Of a stretch of DNA of 64,000 bases, positions 54,901 to 64,000 are shown piece after piece (position 1 is the first letter of the stretch; each line of letters begins with the position of its first letter). The notes below the pieces were generated by a model. That model was given only the letters and a program-made list of their open reading frames with translations, was not told the origin of the DNA and made no database searches. The translations under genes were made by a program, and so were the position numbers. Source of the stretch: Linyphia triangularis (lineage: Eukaryota > Arthropoda > Arachnida > Araneae > Linyphiidae); the NCBI GenBank assembly GCA_963978545.1, contig OZ021727.1:95170262-95234261 (forward strand). Direction: 5' to 3'.

Positions 54901-57426
54901 ACTTTTTAAATGAGCCGAACCCTTTAGGAAAAACTAACCACTGTAAAAATTTAACTTTTTTTAGCACATATATAAGTATATGGCTTACTAAAACGCTAAC
55001 GTCACTCTTTTTTAAATTTCGATGTAGTTTTGAAGTTTTTTAATATCTAAATTTAAAAAATTCAATATTAATCTTGCGTAATTGGTATGTATTTTTTTAT
55101 AAACTGCAGAAATGTGTAAAAATATATATATATATATATATCTATATATATTTTTAATAATAAATTGTACCAAGGCATAGATCAGATTATCAGGATTCGA
55201 TTAATAAAATTAGAACTGAGATTATTGAAATATAGCGACGCAAATGCGATAATTTAATTTAGCTGAAACGGTGGTTACCTTAATTGGCTCTCAATTCTTT
55301 CATGTTTAAAAAAGAAAATAATATGTTGCCAGTTTTAGAAATTCGAATACTATCGTAGTATAAGGATTATAGTAGTATGATGATACGTCACTGGCAACTC
55401 TTGTGACTTATCATGTAGTCCCAAGGTGTTTTAATTATAAAATTAATTTTATTTATATTAACTTTTACAAAACCAATTTTTTTAGTATTAATATTACAAA
55501 ATGACGTAATAAGCATCACTACCACTATATATCGACTGAATTGCCAATCGTTAGATTGTTAATAACAATTAGTACTTAAGGCGAACACTTTTTGTATACT
55601 CGCAGTTCTTTAGTAGAGCCTGGGAATCACTTGACAGTTTGAACATATAGATTGCAATTTGAGTATATGGATGTTTGATAGGAGGACACTGGAATAAGTT
55701 AAACTATCACCATGGGTTCCACTTATACTATAACACAGTCATTCCATTAGAAGTTGTTTTCTGACTGTAAACGGTCTTCGCATGTGGAAATGTTAATTTT
55801 TTATTTTTTCCCCAGCAACAATGCCCTGACTGACCTTCCTGAAGACATGTTTTCTCAAATGCCCGCATTGAATAGCGTGTCTCTCCGCACAAATGGACTG
55901 CGTAAAATGCCCAGAGAGACATTCGAGCCCGTGTGGCAACAACTGGAGTCACTGGACATGAGAGGTAACCTCATTCTTCAAACTACACTCTGTTCTTCGA
56001 AATAGAGATGAAGGGACCAGCGTATTAACATTTTTAATCTGTTCAATTTTCTGTAATATCTGCAAATGAAACATTTAAAATTGCGAGGACATGCGTCAAT
56101 AATGGACAATTCTTGCATTTTTTTTAAAAGCGAGTGAAATTAATTTGCAGTTACGAAGAATTTCTTTCTGATTCCAAATATTCAGAAGAAAGTTCTTTAA
56201 AAAATTTAGTTATTTACATATTAAGAAAAGAAAATGAAAAAACCCTTCAAATCACGATCCCGCCAAAAAGGATGTGACGTTACATCCTTACCGCTAACTC
56301 GAGGGGAACGGGACATCATAGGATCGGTTATTCGCTACGCTTACAGCCGAAATCAGCTCTTTTCACTGCGTTTTCATCGAAATTTGATCATAAAGAACCA
56401 TTTATAAATAAAAACTACAATTTCAACTAAGTCAAAATACATTTCAGAATGTTTAAAATCTACTTAGAACGTCTGCTTAAGGTATTAGTCGAATTAGCCC
56501 GCTTTCTGCTAACCCGGAATGTCTAGGAACCAGTTTTTATCTCACCGGAGTTGCTTTGTTGGTAAACATGCCCCTTTAATTATCGTGAGGTTCTACTTAG
56601 TAGTTGTCTACGGAGTTGTTTCGGATAAAGTGACGTCATGCGTCATTTCCCCTCCAAAATCTGAGGGGCGAGCTTAAATTGCAAATTACAAAAGAAAAAA
56701 GGCTTGGAGAGTTGAACTTTTTTGGTTTATGGTATTTTCAAAACATTAAAAAAAAAAAAAAAAAAAAAAAAAACTGGAGTTGTTTATTAGCGTTATTCAT
56801 AATTAAAATTTAAATCATCACGCATGACTGATTTATTCCTGAAGGCCCTCAAATATTAAGTAGTTTGTGGTATCTTTTAAAATAAGGATAAGGATTTATA
56901 AGAATACTTTTCTTTCAGAAGGATTAGGATAACTTATTACACAGGATTCAATATTTAAAAAAAAAAAAAATTAAATAATGTAGCTTTTTATACATTCATG
57001 TATTCATACCATTATACACTCTAAAACTATGGTTGATGAAATTTTTTGAAAGAAATAAAAATTTTACAGTCAAATATCCGATAGGATTTACAAAATAACT
57101 TCTATCAACAATAAGTAAATATCAATGTTCCGACAGTTTGTTTTCTAGTTATAAAACTAGAAATGGAATTACGAACATCATAAAAATATTTATGAAATCG
57201 AGCGTTTCTCGTGCAAAAGCTTGAAAACCAATAATTGGCAACACATCAGACAGGAATAACACTCTACAAACTTTTCATTTCAGGAAATTCGCTCGAATGT
57301 GACTCCCACCTCTATTGGATGTTTCAAGTTATGTCGATGGTGAAGGTTTTCGGAAAGTGCTATGGGCCACCCGAAAAGGAAGGATTAGAATTGGTAGACT
57401 TCTTGAATGGCAGAGCGCTGTTTTAG
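48617..57426 (+). CDS. secreted leucine-rich-repeat protein, complete, four coding exons
   Basis: Exons 48617-48979, 49452-49765, 55816-55964 and 57284-57426 join in phase into 322 residues. A signal peptide (MRVVVLLATVLGIAFA) is followed by a cysteine cap with CPPEEDISPCMC and a later C (LRR N-terminal cap). LRRs follow: LQILDLSFNSISELGDDWF, LAKLVLSNNNIEKLGNRAF, LEEFYLDGNRFGPI, NNALTDLPEDMF, LNSVSLRTNGLRKMP, LESLDMRGNSLEC. The protein closes with a short C-cap (ECDSHLYWMF...KCYGPP) and no membrane anchor, so it should be secreted as a binding protein. Spider annotations often call similar short proteins oplophorus-luciferin monooxygenase non-catalytic subunit; that name reflects homology, not luciferase activity. 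Intron 2 (6 kb) is full of transposons. Confidence 0.9.
49452..49765 (+). CDS. LRR protein gene, coding exon 2
   Basis: It starts after GATCATAG with GAATTAACA (ELTISS) in phase 0, and covers residues 122-225. It holds three well-formed LRRs with the LxxLxLxxNxI pattern. It ends GAACTTGA/GTAAGT in phase 2; reading through would stop at once (TAA). Confidence 0.9.
49840..50445 (+). pseudogene. two LINE 3' ends with RNase-H/knuckle tail, in LRR intron 2
   Basis: First scrap 49845-49930: VNGLLDLV, stop, GACTCCGTCAG, then (ACA)n. Second scrap 50040-50445 is open for about 120 codons: HSTSSSFTSTFVE..., WREPPAQHWYVGKKPG, ISRLASGHIKCLTFIEG, CSKCHHHQVSPEHLMD, LDFLRVNELMDLV, stop, CTCCGTCAG, CAACAACAA. 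It corresponds to the C-terminal end of the 52.9-53.5 kb ORF. Both are strongly 5'-truncated. Confidence 0.8.
50450..51270. other. LRR intron 2, part; nothing recognised
   Basis: AT-rich, no repeat partner seen. Confidence 0.35.
52196..54471 (-). mobile_element. Helitron-like element C1, interrupted by a LINE
   Basis: On the minus strand, A/TCTATATATATAATTCTCTTG ... GGCGGAGCCCCCTAG/T: TC and CTAG ends between A and T. GC-rich hairpin-like sequence (GGCGAGAGTTAGCGAGCAGG) lies before the 3' end. It matches copy C2 at 58029-62210 over both ends. A LINE at 52829-53982 interrupts it. No Helitron protein. Confidence 0.75.
52829..53982 (-). pseudogene. 5'-truncated LINE (RT end plus RNase H) inside Helitron C1
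   Basis: GCTGAATTTG at 52819-52828 and 53983-53992 is a 10-bp target duplication; C2 (60430-60440) gives the uninterrupted sequence. The minus strand codes the RT thumb (TLRTTYTSLIRPILEYGYQI, LKKLERIQLSAARIITG), then after a frameshift RNase H (FRSELIAIDETL, IWIFSDSKSSIQFL, LQWIPSHVDIFFNDLADKL) and a knuckle-like CLKCVSHQASPDH end, with a CAACAATAACAA tail instead of poly-A. The first catalytic strand of RNase H is missing. Jockey/I-type LINE by general look. Confidence 0.85.
54760..55815. other. LRR intron 2, last part; nothing recognised
   Basis: A (TA)n tract at 55123-55150. No gene or repeat partner. Confidence 0.4.
55816..55964 (+). CDS. LRR protein gene, coding exon 3
   Basis: After TTTTTTCCCCAG it completes an aspartate codon and encodes NNALTDLPEDMFSQMPALNS and one further repeat, ending LDMRG split in phase 1 at GTAACC. 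The joint KMELE-D-NNALTDL restores the repeat pattern, which supports the 6-kb intron. Confidence 0.9.
56120..56710 (+). repeat. interspersed repeat, copy 2 (first at 29550-30060), in LRR intron 3
   Basis: Same block order as copy 1: GAGTGAAATTAAT, TTTCTTTCTGATTCCAAATA, TTAAGAAAAGAAAATG, AATTATCGTGAGGTT, GTGACGTCATG. An extra 250 bases near 56290-56540 are absent from copy 1. Confidence 0.6.
57284..57426 (+). CDS. LRR protein gene, coding exon 4 (C-cap and stop)
   Basis: After TTTTCATTTCAG it completes glycine and encodes NSLECDSHLYWMF...KCYGPPEKEG...NGRALF and TAG. NxLxCDxxLxW is the common start of an LRR C-terminal cap, though only a short one is present. Confidence 0.9.
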
Positions 57427-57537
57427 ATATTCCTGTTGCGCCTTGCCACGGCATGCACGTCATACCGATTGTGGATAAGGCTATGGAATATTCTATTATT
57501 CTAACAATTCTCAATTGTATTTCATTATTGTTTACAT

Positions 57538-57553
57538 AATAAAATGCAATAAA
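57538..57553 (+). terminator. poly(A) signals of the LRR protein gene
   Basis: Two AATAAA hexamers, at 57538 and 57548, lie 112 and 122 bases after the stop codon. They are consistent with a short 3' UTR. Confidence 0.6.
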
Positions 57554-57649
57554 TGGTATGTATTCTGAAAGAAATGAAAATGCAATTGATGCTTATTTAT
57601 ATTTTAAATCAGTGAAGACTAATCCTATATAACTTTGTTACAATTAAAA

Positions 57650-57745
57650 AAATGGTACGCAAAAAATATTTATAAAATGGTAAGCAAAAAAAAATTAGAG
57701 CGATGGCTATATCTTGTGCTCTAATTGTTGAAATAACAAACAAAA
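57650..57745. repeat. short repeat shared inverted with 63555-63635
   Basis: ATGGTA(C/A)GCAAAAAA, GAGCGATGGCTATATCTT and GTGCTCTAAT match the reverse of AATTAGAACCGAAGATATAG and ATCGTTCTGATTTTTTTTGC. Confidence 0.45.
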
Positions 57746-58614
57746 GGTACCGTTGTAAATCGTGGAAGGTTTTTAATTATTGGATATAGGTTTTTTTTTG
57801 TCATGAGGGGTTATCTACATATTAAAACAGAACCAAACTTTAAAAAGTTCAATGGCAACCTCATAATATAATCCCATATTTGAATTCAGCATCCAAAAAA
57901 ATGTCGAAATACAAAATTTCATAATTTTCAAATGAATGGTTTGTAATTTAAATGATAAAAAGAAAATGATAAATTAATGTTAAATAAAAAAGTTGGTTTT
58001 TTGGCCATAAATACTTAAATAATTTATACTAGGGGGCTCCACCCTGCTCGCTAACGCTCGCCAACCCCCTGTAATGCTATGCAATCCTCTTGGCTCGCTT
58101 TGCTCGCCTCAAAGTGAAGCATTTAAAATATGCCCTAGCAAAAAGCTATTTCAGCTGCATAATGCCATGAAACTGAAAATATTTTGCTATTTATGAAGAG
58201 TCAGAATACTTGCCTCGTCATTATCCAACTGCTGTCGGGACGTGTTAAGCAGGTACAGTGTGGCAACGTAGTAGAAAACTCTTGGGAAAACAACAAAAAT
58301 AAACAGTATCGTACATATATTAAAAAAGATGGGTTATTTCATCGAACAATTAAAATTTACCGGCTGGTTTCGTACGAAGCGCCAAAATAATTAAAGTTTC
58401 ACATCGAAATTTCTCAACATAGCAATCATATGTTTGCATCTTTTTTGCTAAACTTAGAAAATAAAATAAAACAGTGAAAGGCCAATTATCCAACATTCAA
58501 TCAACCAGTATTGTTTGGAAATCAAATTTGGTGAGAAAATTAGCCGTATTTCGCCAAAGGTTTTTTAAAATTTCATATGAGTTTTTGAAGTTGAGTGGGT
58601 GGTTTTATTCGTTA

Positions 58615-60403
58615 CTAGCTGAATATCCGTGTTTCGCCACGAAATTTTACCATGTGAAATATTTTAGCTAGGTGTGGGGACCAGCGTTGCGTAAATACAT
58701 CATTGGTGTATAGGCCCCTATTTTCGGCGCTTCGCTCGCTGGAAGGTTCATCGCAACGCAAAATCGAGCTCGCTTCACTCGATGAAAAAGTCAGTGACAC
58801 ATAAGCACAGGCTTACTTAACTCGTTGGCAGGTTCATTGCTATAAAAACATGAGCTAGCTTTGCTCGATGAAAGATTCATTGCTGCGTAGCCATAAGGTA
58901 GCTTCACACACTAAAAACTAATTGCTAAGGAAAGCCTTAATATTAAAAGCCCCTTCCTTGCGAGAAACAATAAAAATATTCCCTGTTAGTAACTATAATA
59001 CAAAACCTCTTTAAGAATATTTTAACACGTGATGTTTGTAAAAAGCAAAATTAGAATGTCAAAACTTTTATAGCTCTAGGCCTATTAGAAGTAGCTTTTT
59101 GAAAAAATATTAATTAAATATTCATTAAAAAACAAATTAAAATTTTAACTTTCTTTTGTCAAAAGTCCAATTACAAGGCCAAAACTATTTGTATTGAAAA
59201 TTACAGAAATGTAGCTCAGTTAGAAATCGTTTTGTAAAATATTTGCTTATTAATTAATTAAAAAACAAATAAAATTTCAAAATTCTGTTTTTCAAAAGTC
59301 CAATTTGAAGGCGAAAACTACTTATGTTAAAAATTTTGGAGCTGTAGCCCTATTAGAAATTATTTTGTAAAATACATATTAATTAATTAAAAAAAATTAA
59401 TTAAAAAAATTAATTAAAAAGGAACTTAATAAAAATTTAAGATTCTGTTTTTCAAAAGTCCAATCAAAAGGCTAAAACTACTTTTGTTGAAATTTTCAGA
59501 GCTGTAGCCCTATTAGAAATCATTTTGTAAAATATTTATTAATTAATTAAAAAGGAACTAAATAAAAATTTAAAATTCAGTTTTTCAAAAGTCAAATTAA
59601 AAGGCTAAAACTACTTTTGTTGAAATTTTCAGAGCTGTAGCCCTATTAGAAATCGTTTTGTAAAATATTTATTAATTAATTAAAAAAGAACTAAATAAAA
59701 ATTTAAAATTCTGTTTTTCAAAAGTCCAATTAGAAGGCTAAAATTACTTATGTTGAAAATTTCTGACTGGAGCCATATTAGAAATAGTTTTATAAAATAT
59801 ATATTAATTAAAAAAAAAAAAAAAATAATTAAAAAAGAACTAAATAAAAATTTAAAATTCTGTTTTTCAAAAGTCCAATTAGAAGGCTAAAACTACTTAT
59901 GTCGAAAATTTCAGAGCTGTAGCCATATTAGAAATCGTTTTGTAAAATATTTATTAATTAATTAAAAAAGAACTAGATAAAAATTTAAAATTCTGTTTTT
60001 CAAAAGTCCAATTAGAAGGCTAAAACTACTTATATTGAAAATTTCTGAGCTGTTAGCCGTATTAGAAATCGTTTTGTCAAATATTTATTAATTAAGAAAA
60101 TTAATTAAAAAATAACTAATTAAAATTTTAACATTCTGTTTTTCAAAAGTCCAATTAGAAGGCTAAAACTACTTATGTTGAAAATTTCAGAGCTGTATCT
60201 CTTTTTGAAGTCACTTTGTAAAAAATAAATTAATTAAAAAAGAACTAATTAAAATTTTAACTTTCTGTTGGACATACATAAAATTAGAAAGCCAAAACTT
60301 CTTATGTTGAAAATTTCAGAGCTCTACTCTAATTTTATGTAGGTTTTTATAGATCCACAGAGCCACAGACAGACAGACACACAGCTTGTTTTATTATTAT
60401 AGA
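58615..60403 (-). mobile_element. Helitron-like element B2 with tandem array, nested in C2
   Basis: On the minus strand, A/TCTATAATAATAAAACAAGC ... CGGATATTCAGCTAG/T, with stem GTG/CAC close to the 3' end. C1 shows the empty site TTCGTTA|TTTTGATAG at 52793/52794. So insertion was between A and T with no target duplication, as known for Helitrons. The inside has GCTTCGCTCGCTGGAAGGTTC repeats and a long array; no ORF. Confidence 0.9.
59060..60340 (-). repeat. tandem array in Helitron B2, about nine units of 130-155 bp
   Basis: Units carry TTCTGTTTTTCAAAAGTCCA, ATTAGAAGGCTAAAACTACT, TATGTTGAAAATTTCAGAGC, TGTAGCC(C/A)TATTAGAAATC and TTTTGTAAAATATTTATTAA. Boxes recur at about 59160, 59300, 59455, 59587, 59719, 59869, 60002 and 60146. 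Confidence 0.85.
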
Positions 60404-60704
60404 TTTTGATAGTTTTCATTTCGTAATAGCTGAATTTGCACTGATTAGAAATGAATATAGATTCAGATTTACTACACAATGCCTCTTAACAACTTTTTGA
60501 AACTTGGCGATTTTGCGCTGAATGCATCCCGGCGACTTGGTATTCTGGCAACCCTAGTGAAAGTTCGGATTTGGCAGTACGGCATTTTGACGCTATTTTG
60601 GATTGGGCGACACAACCTTTTGACTTCATTTTGAATTTGCGACTTCTTTTTTACAGTCGCCAAGAGGGAATGTACTGTAAATCATAACCTGAATGCATAT
60701 ATTA

Positions 60705-61396
60705 TGGTTGAGTGGATGGGTTCGAAAGACTTGAAGCCAAAGCAGATCAAAACTCGTAAAAATTTATTCCAGATATAACTCTTCGCAGATTCTTTTACAA
60801 CTCCAGAACTTTCAGTTCTAATAGACTCAATACAGCTCTTTACTCAATAATGGAGCTCAAACAGAAGTTAAAAACTAGATACACAACTGTTAAAATCGTC
60901 GCACAAGACAATGCAATACAGTTCACTACTCTGAATGCTCGCTGAGAGACAACTAACTAAATAACTCACTAACTCTTGGCCGGGCTTATATAGGAAAGTT
61001 TCTTTCGCGAATCTTCCAGAGATAGAAATTTGGAGAACTTTCCAGATCGTAGTCGAAAAGCCCTATACAGTTACATCGGGATCGAAAATGTCGACAAATA
61101 GTCGCCAAGTTTGATGACATTTGGCAATTTCTTTCCAAATTTGGCGACCAAAATTAGTCGCCAAAATCGTCGCCAGCTTGGCGAGATTGCCATCAATCAT
61201 AATGTTAAATGGCCTGCTCCTTGTAAAACTCGTTTTAAAAGATGATCCCTGTAGAACTCGTTTTCAAGCATTAAGAGACGCATTACAGGAAAGCGAAGAC
61301 AAACTCTTCCACTGCCTTATGCGAAATTTACATAAATTTTTCTTTTTACATAGTTAATACTACGAAATATTTACAAATATACAGAAATTTGTAATA
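60705..61396 (-). mobile_element. solo LTR, family 2, copy 3, nested in C2
   Basis: It matches copies 1 and 2 across its length (GGGTTCGAAAGACTTGAAGCC, CCAGATCGTAGTCGAAAAG, TTAGTCGCCAAAATCGTCGCC). The ends are worn (TGGTTG...GTAATA) and the 4-bp duplication is unclear, so borders are approximate. It keeps the GGCTTATATAGG TATA region. Confidence 0.7.
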
Positions 61397-62210
61397 TTAT
61401 TATAACAAATTTAATTTCGATTTATCCGGAATGCGGAAGTTTTTATTCAATCTACTGTGAATTTTCGGCATAGAAACTTTAATATTCTTTCTGGAAATTC
61501 CCTGCTCAGTTTTTATAGTCATATATCCGGAAAAAGTTCACATAAAATACGTTATGATTATTTGATGAATCTAAACAAATCTGGCTTGTTTTAATTGCAT
61601 AAGAAAGAAAGTTTTGCAGTCGAAATTCTATTATCCACAGTATCCGGAACGGTTAGAATGTGCTTTATACGGTCCCCATTGTTTGTTTGGCAATTCTGGG
61701 TAACCCGGCACCTATGTGGTTCCATTCCAACTTGGAATCCATTTCTGCAAACCTGTAGTTTGGTGTCAATTCATCTTGGCGGCAAAATGGCCAAAAAGAG
61801 TGGGGACTGTATAGCACATTTTACTAACCACCGGAACATGTTCCAGCAGATAACTTTTCCGAAAAGTCTAGTTTATCCGGAATTCTAATCTAGAAGAAAA
61901 GTACACATCTTGGATCTATTTATTCTTGCATCATCGTAACTATTAAATCAATGCGTTTTAAATTGGCAATAGTTTCTACCTGTAGACTGTAATAAGAAAA
62001 ACAAAATATAGCTAATCCAAGTGGTTGCTGTTGCTAGATGTATTAGTCAAATTTCTAAAGATATATTATGATTGGCTGGATTGCTGAATTTGGAAATTCA
62101 TTCATAAAGTACATTCAGAAGATTTGTGATTGGATGTTTGAAGTCGTTGCCATTCTGCTCACAGAAATACAGCCGAATTTGGACGTTATGCAAGAGAATT
62201 ATATATATAT

Positions 62211-62635
62211 ATAAATATTTCATTAATTTTTGTTTCAAAAGATAGTTTGTAAATGGCCAAACATAAACAGCAATCAACTTTTGCATAATTTTTTTTTTTA
62301 ATAATTATTAATTAATAAAACAATAAAAAAAATTAAATAGAAATATATTTATATTTGTGCTTTTATTAGATTTATCATGGTCTAACCCCCCCCCCCTCCC
62401 CAATTTTTTTCTTTCCATTTTGACTTTTAAGACTCGATTTTTTAGCGAAAATGTAAAAAATGCTTACTTTAAGGGACTGTATAGTAGATGACATCCGAAA
62501 ACAATCAAAGATTAATTCAAGGTAAACTAGAGGTGTGGAAAATAGCACAACATTCAATTGCACTCTAATATTGGTCATTGCATTAATATTTGGTACAGTG
62601 CTATTTACCATTTTTGGCAAAAATTTTTACATAGG
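62211..62635. other. intergenic, AT-rich, nothing recognised
   Basis: A poly-C run at 62386. Short ORF without motif. Confidence 0.35.
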
Positions 62636-62639
62636 CAAA

Positions 62640-62900
62640 AAAAAAATCTGGCGATGATATTTACACATTACAATGTCCTTTCTTGGCCATGAAACAAGAA
62701 AAAAAAAATTCAATCGTTGTTGGGTTATGCTCAAGGACAGAGAGCTCTGTGTTAAATGCACTCGTTTTTCAACTTCATGCTCTTGTATCGCATTTCTACG
62801 GGAATTTCAGAGGTGGGAACGACCTTAAGAGGTATTAACATGGCTATTTTAATCAAAATCGTTAGAGCCGTTTTTAGCAATTGCTGAAAAACATGATTTT
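62640..62900 (+). repeat. interspersed repeat family R4, copy 4
   Basis: Collinear with 23290-23560: ATGTCCTTTCTTG, CTCTGTGTTAAA, TCTACGGGAATTTCAGAG, AAGAGGTATTAACATGGCTA, TTTTTAGCAATTGCTGAAAA. Confidence 0.6.
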
Positions 62901-63955
62901 TTCTTTTAATAAATAATTTCAACATTTCTGTTTACAGTGTAATGTTTCTGTAAAAAAAAATAATAATTGATTTGCTGAATATTGTTTACTAATGCCTACA
63001 TTTTATATTTATAAATTTTATAATCATCAGTAGTATGCGTTATACTCCTGCAATTACACAGTTTTCGATATTTTATTTATTTCGTGTGAAGAATGCACAT
63101 CTTTAATCTTGTAAATAAATTATTTTACTTATGCGTTTACTTACTATTTTTGTATTGATCTTAAACATGACACAATAAATCCAAGTAGTTTCTATGCAAT
63201 TTGAGACTAATATTTGTATTTTTTAACGCCGTGAAACACGCCGCACTGAAGGTTCGATTTTTCTCCGCTGTGAAGTAGAACCTTAAAAATACCTTTCGTT
63301 TTATGAAAATTCTCCCTGAAGATCGGTCAAAACATGGTCTAAACATTTTTGCTCATAAGTGACGTGTTTTTCAAAATAATAAATTGAAATTTAGATTATA
63401 GAGTAAATGATATATTCTAAATCGAATGAAATGATAAAAAATAGGGGTTCGTATTGAAAATTTCAAAGATTGCGTCACATTAACTTAGTAAACGGCCCCT
63501 CAAGAAAAAAAAATTGCATCAAATATATAAAAAATCGTAAGCAAAACATTTTGGTGCAAACCGCAAGATTCTGCGATTATTAGAACCGAAGATATAGCTA
63601 TCGTTCTGATTTTTTTTGCGTACTGTACATGTTAAGGCTAAAGTGTGGCGAGATTTGACCATTTCGCGAAATGAAAACACGATACATCGCTAATTTAAGT
63701 TGACTACTCCATTTATTTGAGTTTTGTAGCAGGACGTAAATGGCTCATGTCTGCAATACTATTTTTAAAATATACTTGTTACAAAAAAACAATCGATTTT
63801 ATACAGGATGATGTCGCAGATAACAGCTTTCTAATGTAACCAATCATTATAAAATCATAAAAAAAAAAAAAAAAAAAAAAGCATTTAAATTCAAGTAACT
63901 TCTACAAGCGTTCACATGAAATAGACTTTAATAAATTAAGACGTCAAGAAATTCC
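62901..63955. other. intergenic, no gene recognised
   Basis: It includes the small repeat at 63555-63635 and a 21-base poly-A at 63858. Confidence 0.35.
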
Positions 63956-63956
63956 G

Positions 63957-64000
63957 AGCCACTTGGTGGTTGTGTGGTTTGCTCTCTGGCCACGCATGTC
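63957..64000 (+). mobile_element. SINE of the 30.5 kb family, cut by the window edge
   Basis: GCCACTTGGTGGTTGTGTGG then TTTGCTCTCTGGCCACGCAT resembles GATGGCTGTGGGGTTAGCGC TCTGGCCTCACATGCC. Only the tRNA-like 5' part is present. Confidence 0.45.

Larger units (their letters stand above)
58029..62210 (-). mobile_element. Helitron-like element C2, interrupted by Helitron B2 and a solo LTR
   Basis: The 3' end A/CTAGGGGGCTCC (plus view) and ~590 bases match C1. The match resumes after 60403 (TTTTGATAGTTTTCATTTCG, TTTTTGAAACTTGGCGATTT) and again from 61820 (CGGAACATGTTCCAGCAGAT through CAAGAGAATTATATATATA). The 5' TC border is eroded, so the right end is approximate. C2 also has about 590 bases around the LTR that C1 lacks. 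Confidence 0.7.

Noticed and set aside
61595..61888. Plus-strand 97-codon ORF
   Set aside because: It lies inside the C2 Helitron sequence and shares a block with 42.85 kb. No protein pattern.

Overview
The window is AT-rich, intron-rich eukaryotic DNA from an animal, most likely an arthropod and plausibly a spider. The evidence is spliced genes with GT..AG introns, an Artemis homologue, an SLC46-type transporter, a short secreted leucine-rich-repeat protein of a kind common in spider annotations, and a dense mix of Helitrons, Tc1/mariner, hAT, piggyBac, RNase-H LINEs, Gypsy-type solo LTRs and tRNA-derived SINEs. The organism call is inference. Nothing prokaryotic is present, and most ORFs of 60-110 codons are chance or transposon-derived.

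Three host genes can be rebuilt by matching splice sites and reading phase. (1) The 5' part of an Artemis/DCLRE1C-like nuclease gene lies on the minus strand: four coding exons between 12654 and 3997 give 104 residues including the HxHxDH metal-binding motif, and the gene runs off the left edge. (2) A complete SLC46-family (proton-coupled folate transporter-like) major-facilitator gene lies on the minus strand: seven coding exons between 39804 and 24429 give 476 residues with every junction in phase. (3) A complete secreted LRR protein gene lies on the plus strand: four coding exons between 48617 and 57426 give 322 residues, with poly(A) signals just downstream. The genes are unrelated in function and no operon-like arrangement exists.

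The rest is introns and intergenic DNA built mainly from mobile elements, often nested. 1-4 kb holds a Helitron with a degenerate tandem array and a hAT miniature element inside it. 7.6-11.3 kb holds a solo LTR, tandem repeats and a SINE. 13.4-16 kb holds a LINE relic, a 256-bp-armed inverted repeat and a minisatellite. 18-22.5 kb holds a solo LTR, a broken Tc1 transposase and a palindromic element split by a Helitron. The SLC46 introns carry two SINEs with clear target duplications, a tRNA-Asn-like relic, a long-TIR Tc1 element, an unassigned 2.5-kb TIR transposon with a perfect 10-bp target duplication, and foldbacks. A solo LTR sits directly 5' of the SLC46 start exon. A piggyBac-type miniature element lies 5' of the LRR gene. 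The 6-kb second intron of the LRR gene holds LINE 3' ends and a Helitron containing a LINE. From 58 to 62.2 kb is a second copy of that Helitron, itself split by another Helitron and by a solo LTR.

The most instructive structure is the pair of related elements at 52.2-54.5 kb and 58.0-62.2 kb. One copy is the empty site for a Helitron in the other, showing insertion exactly between A and T without target duplication. No autonomous Helitron protein is encoded here; these elements are carriers of tandem arrays with units of about 130-155 bp.
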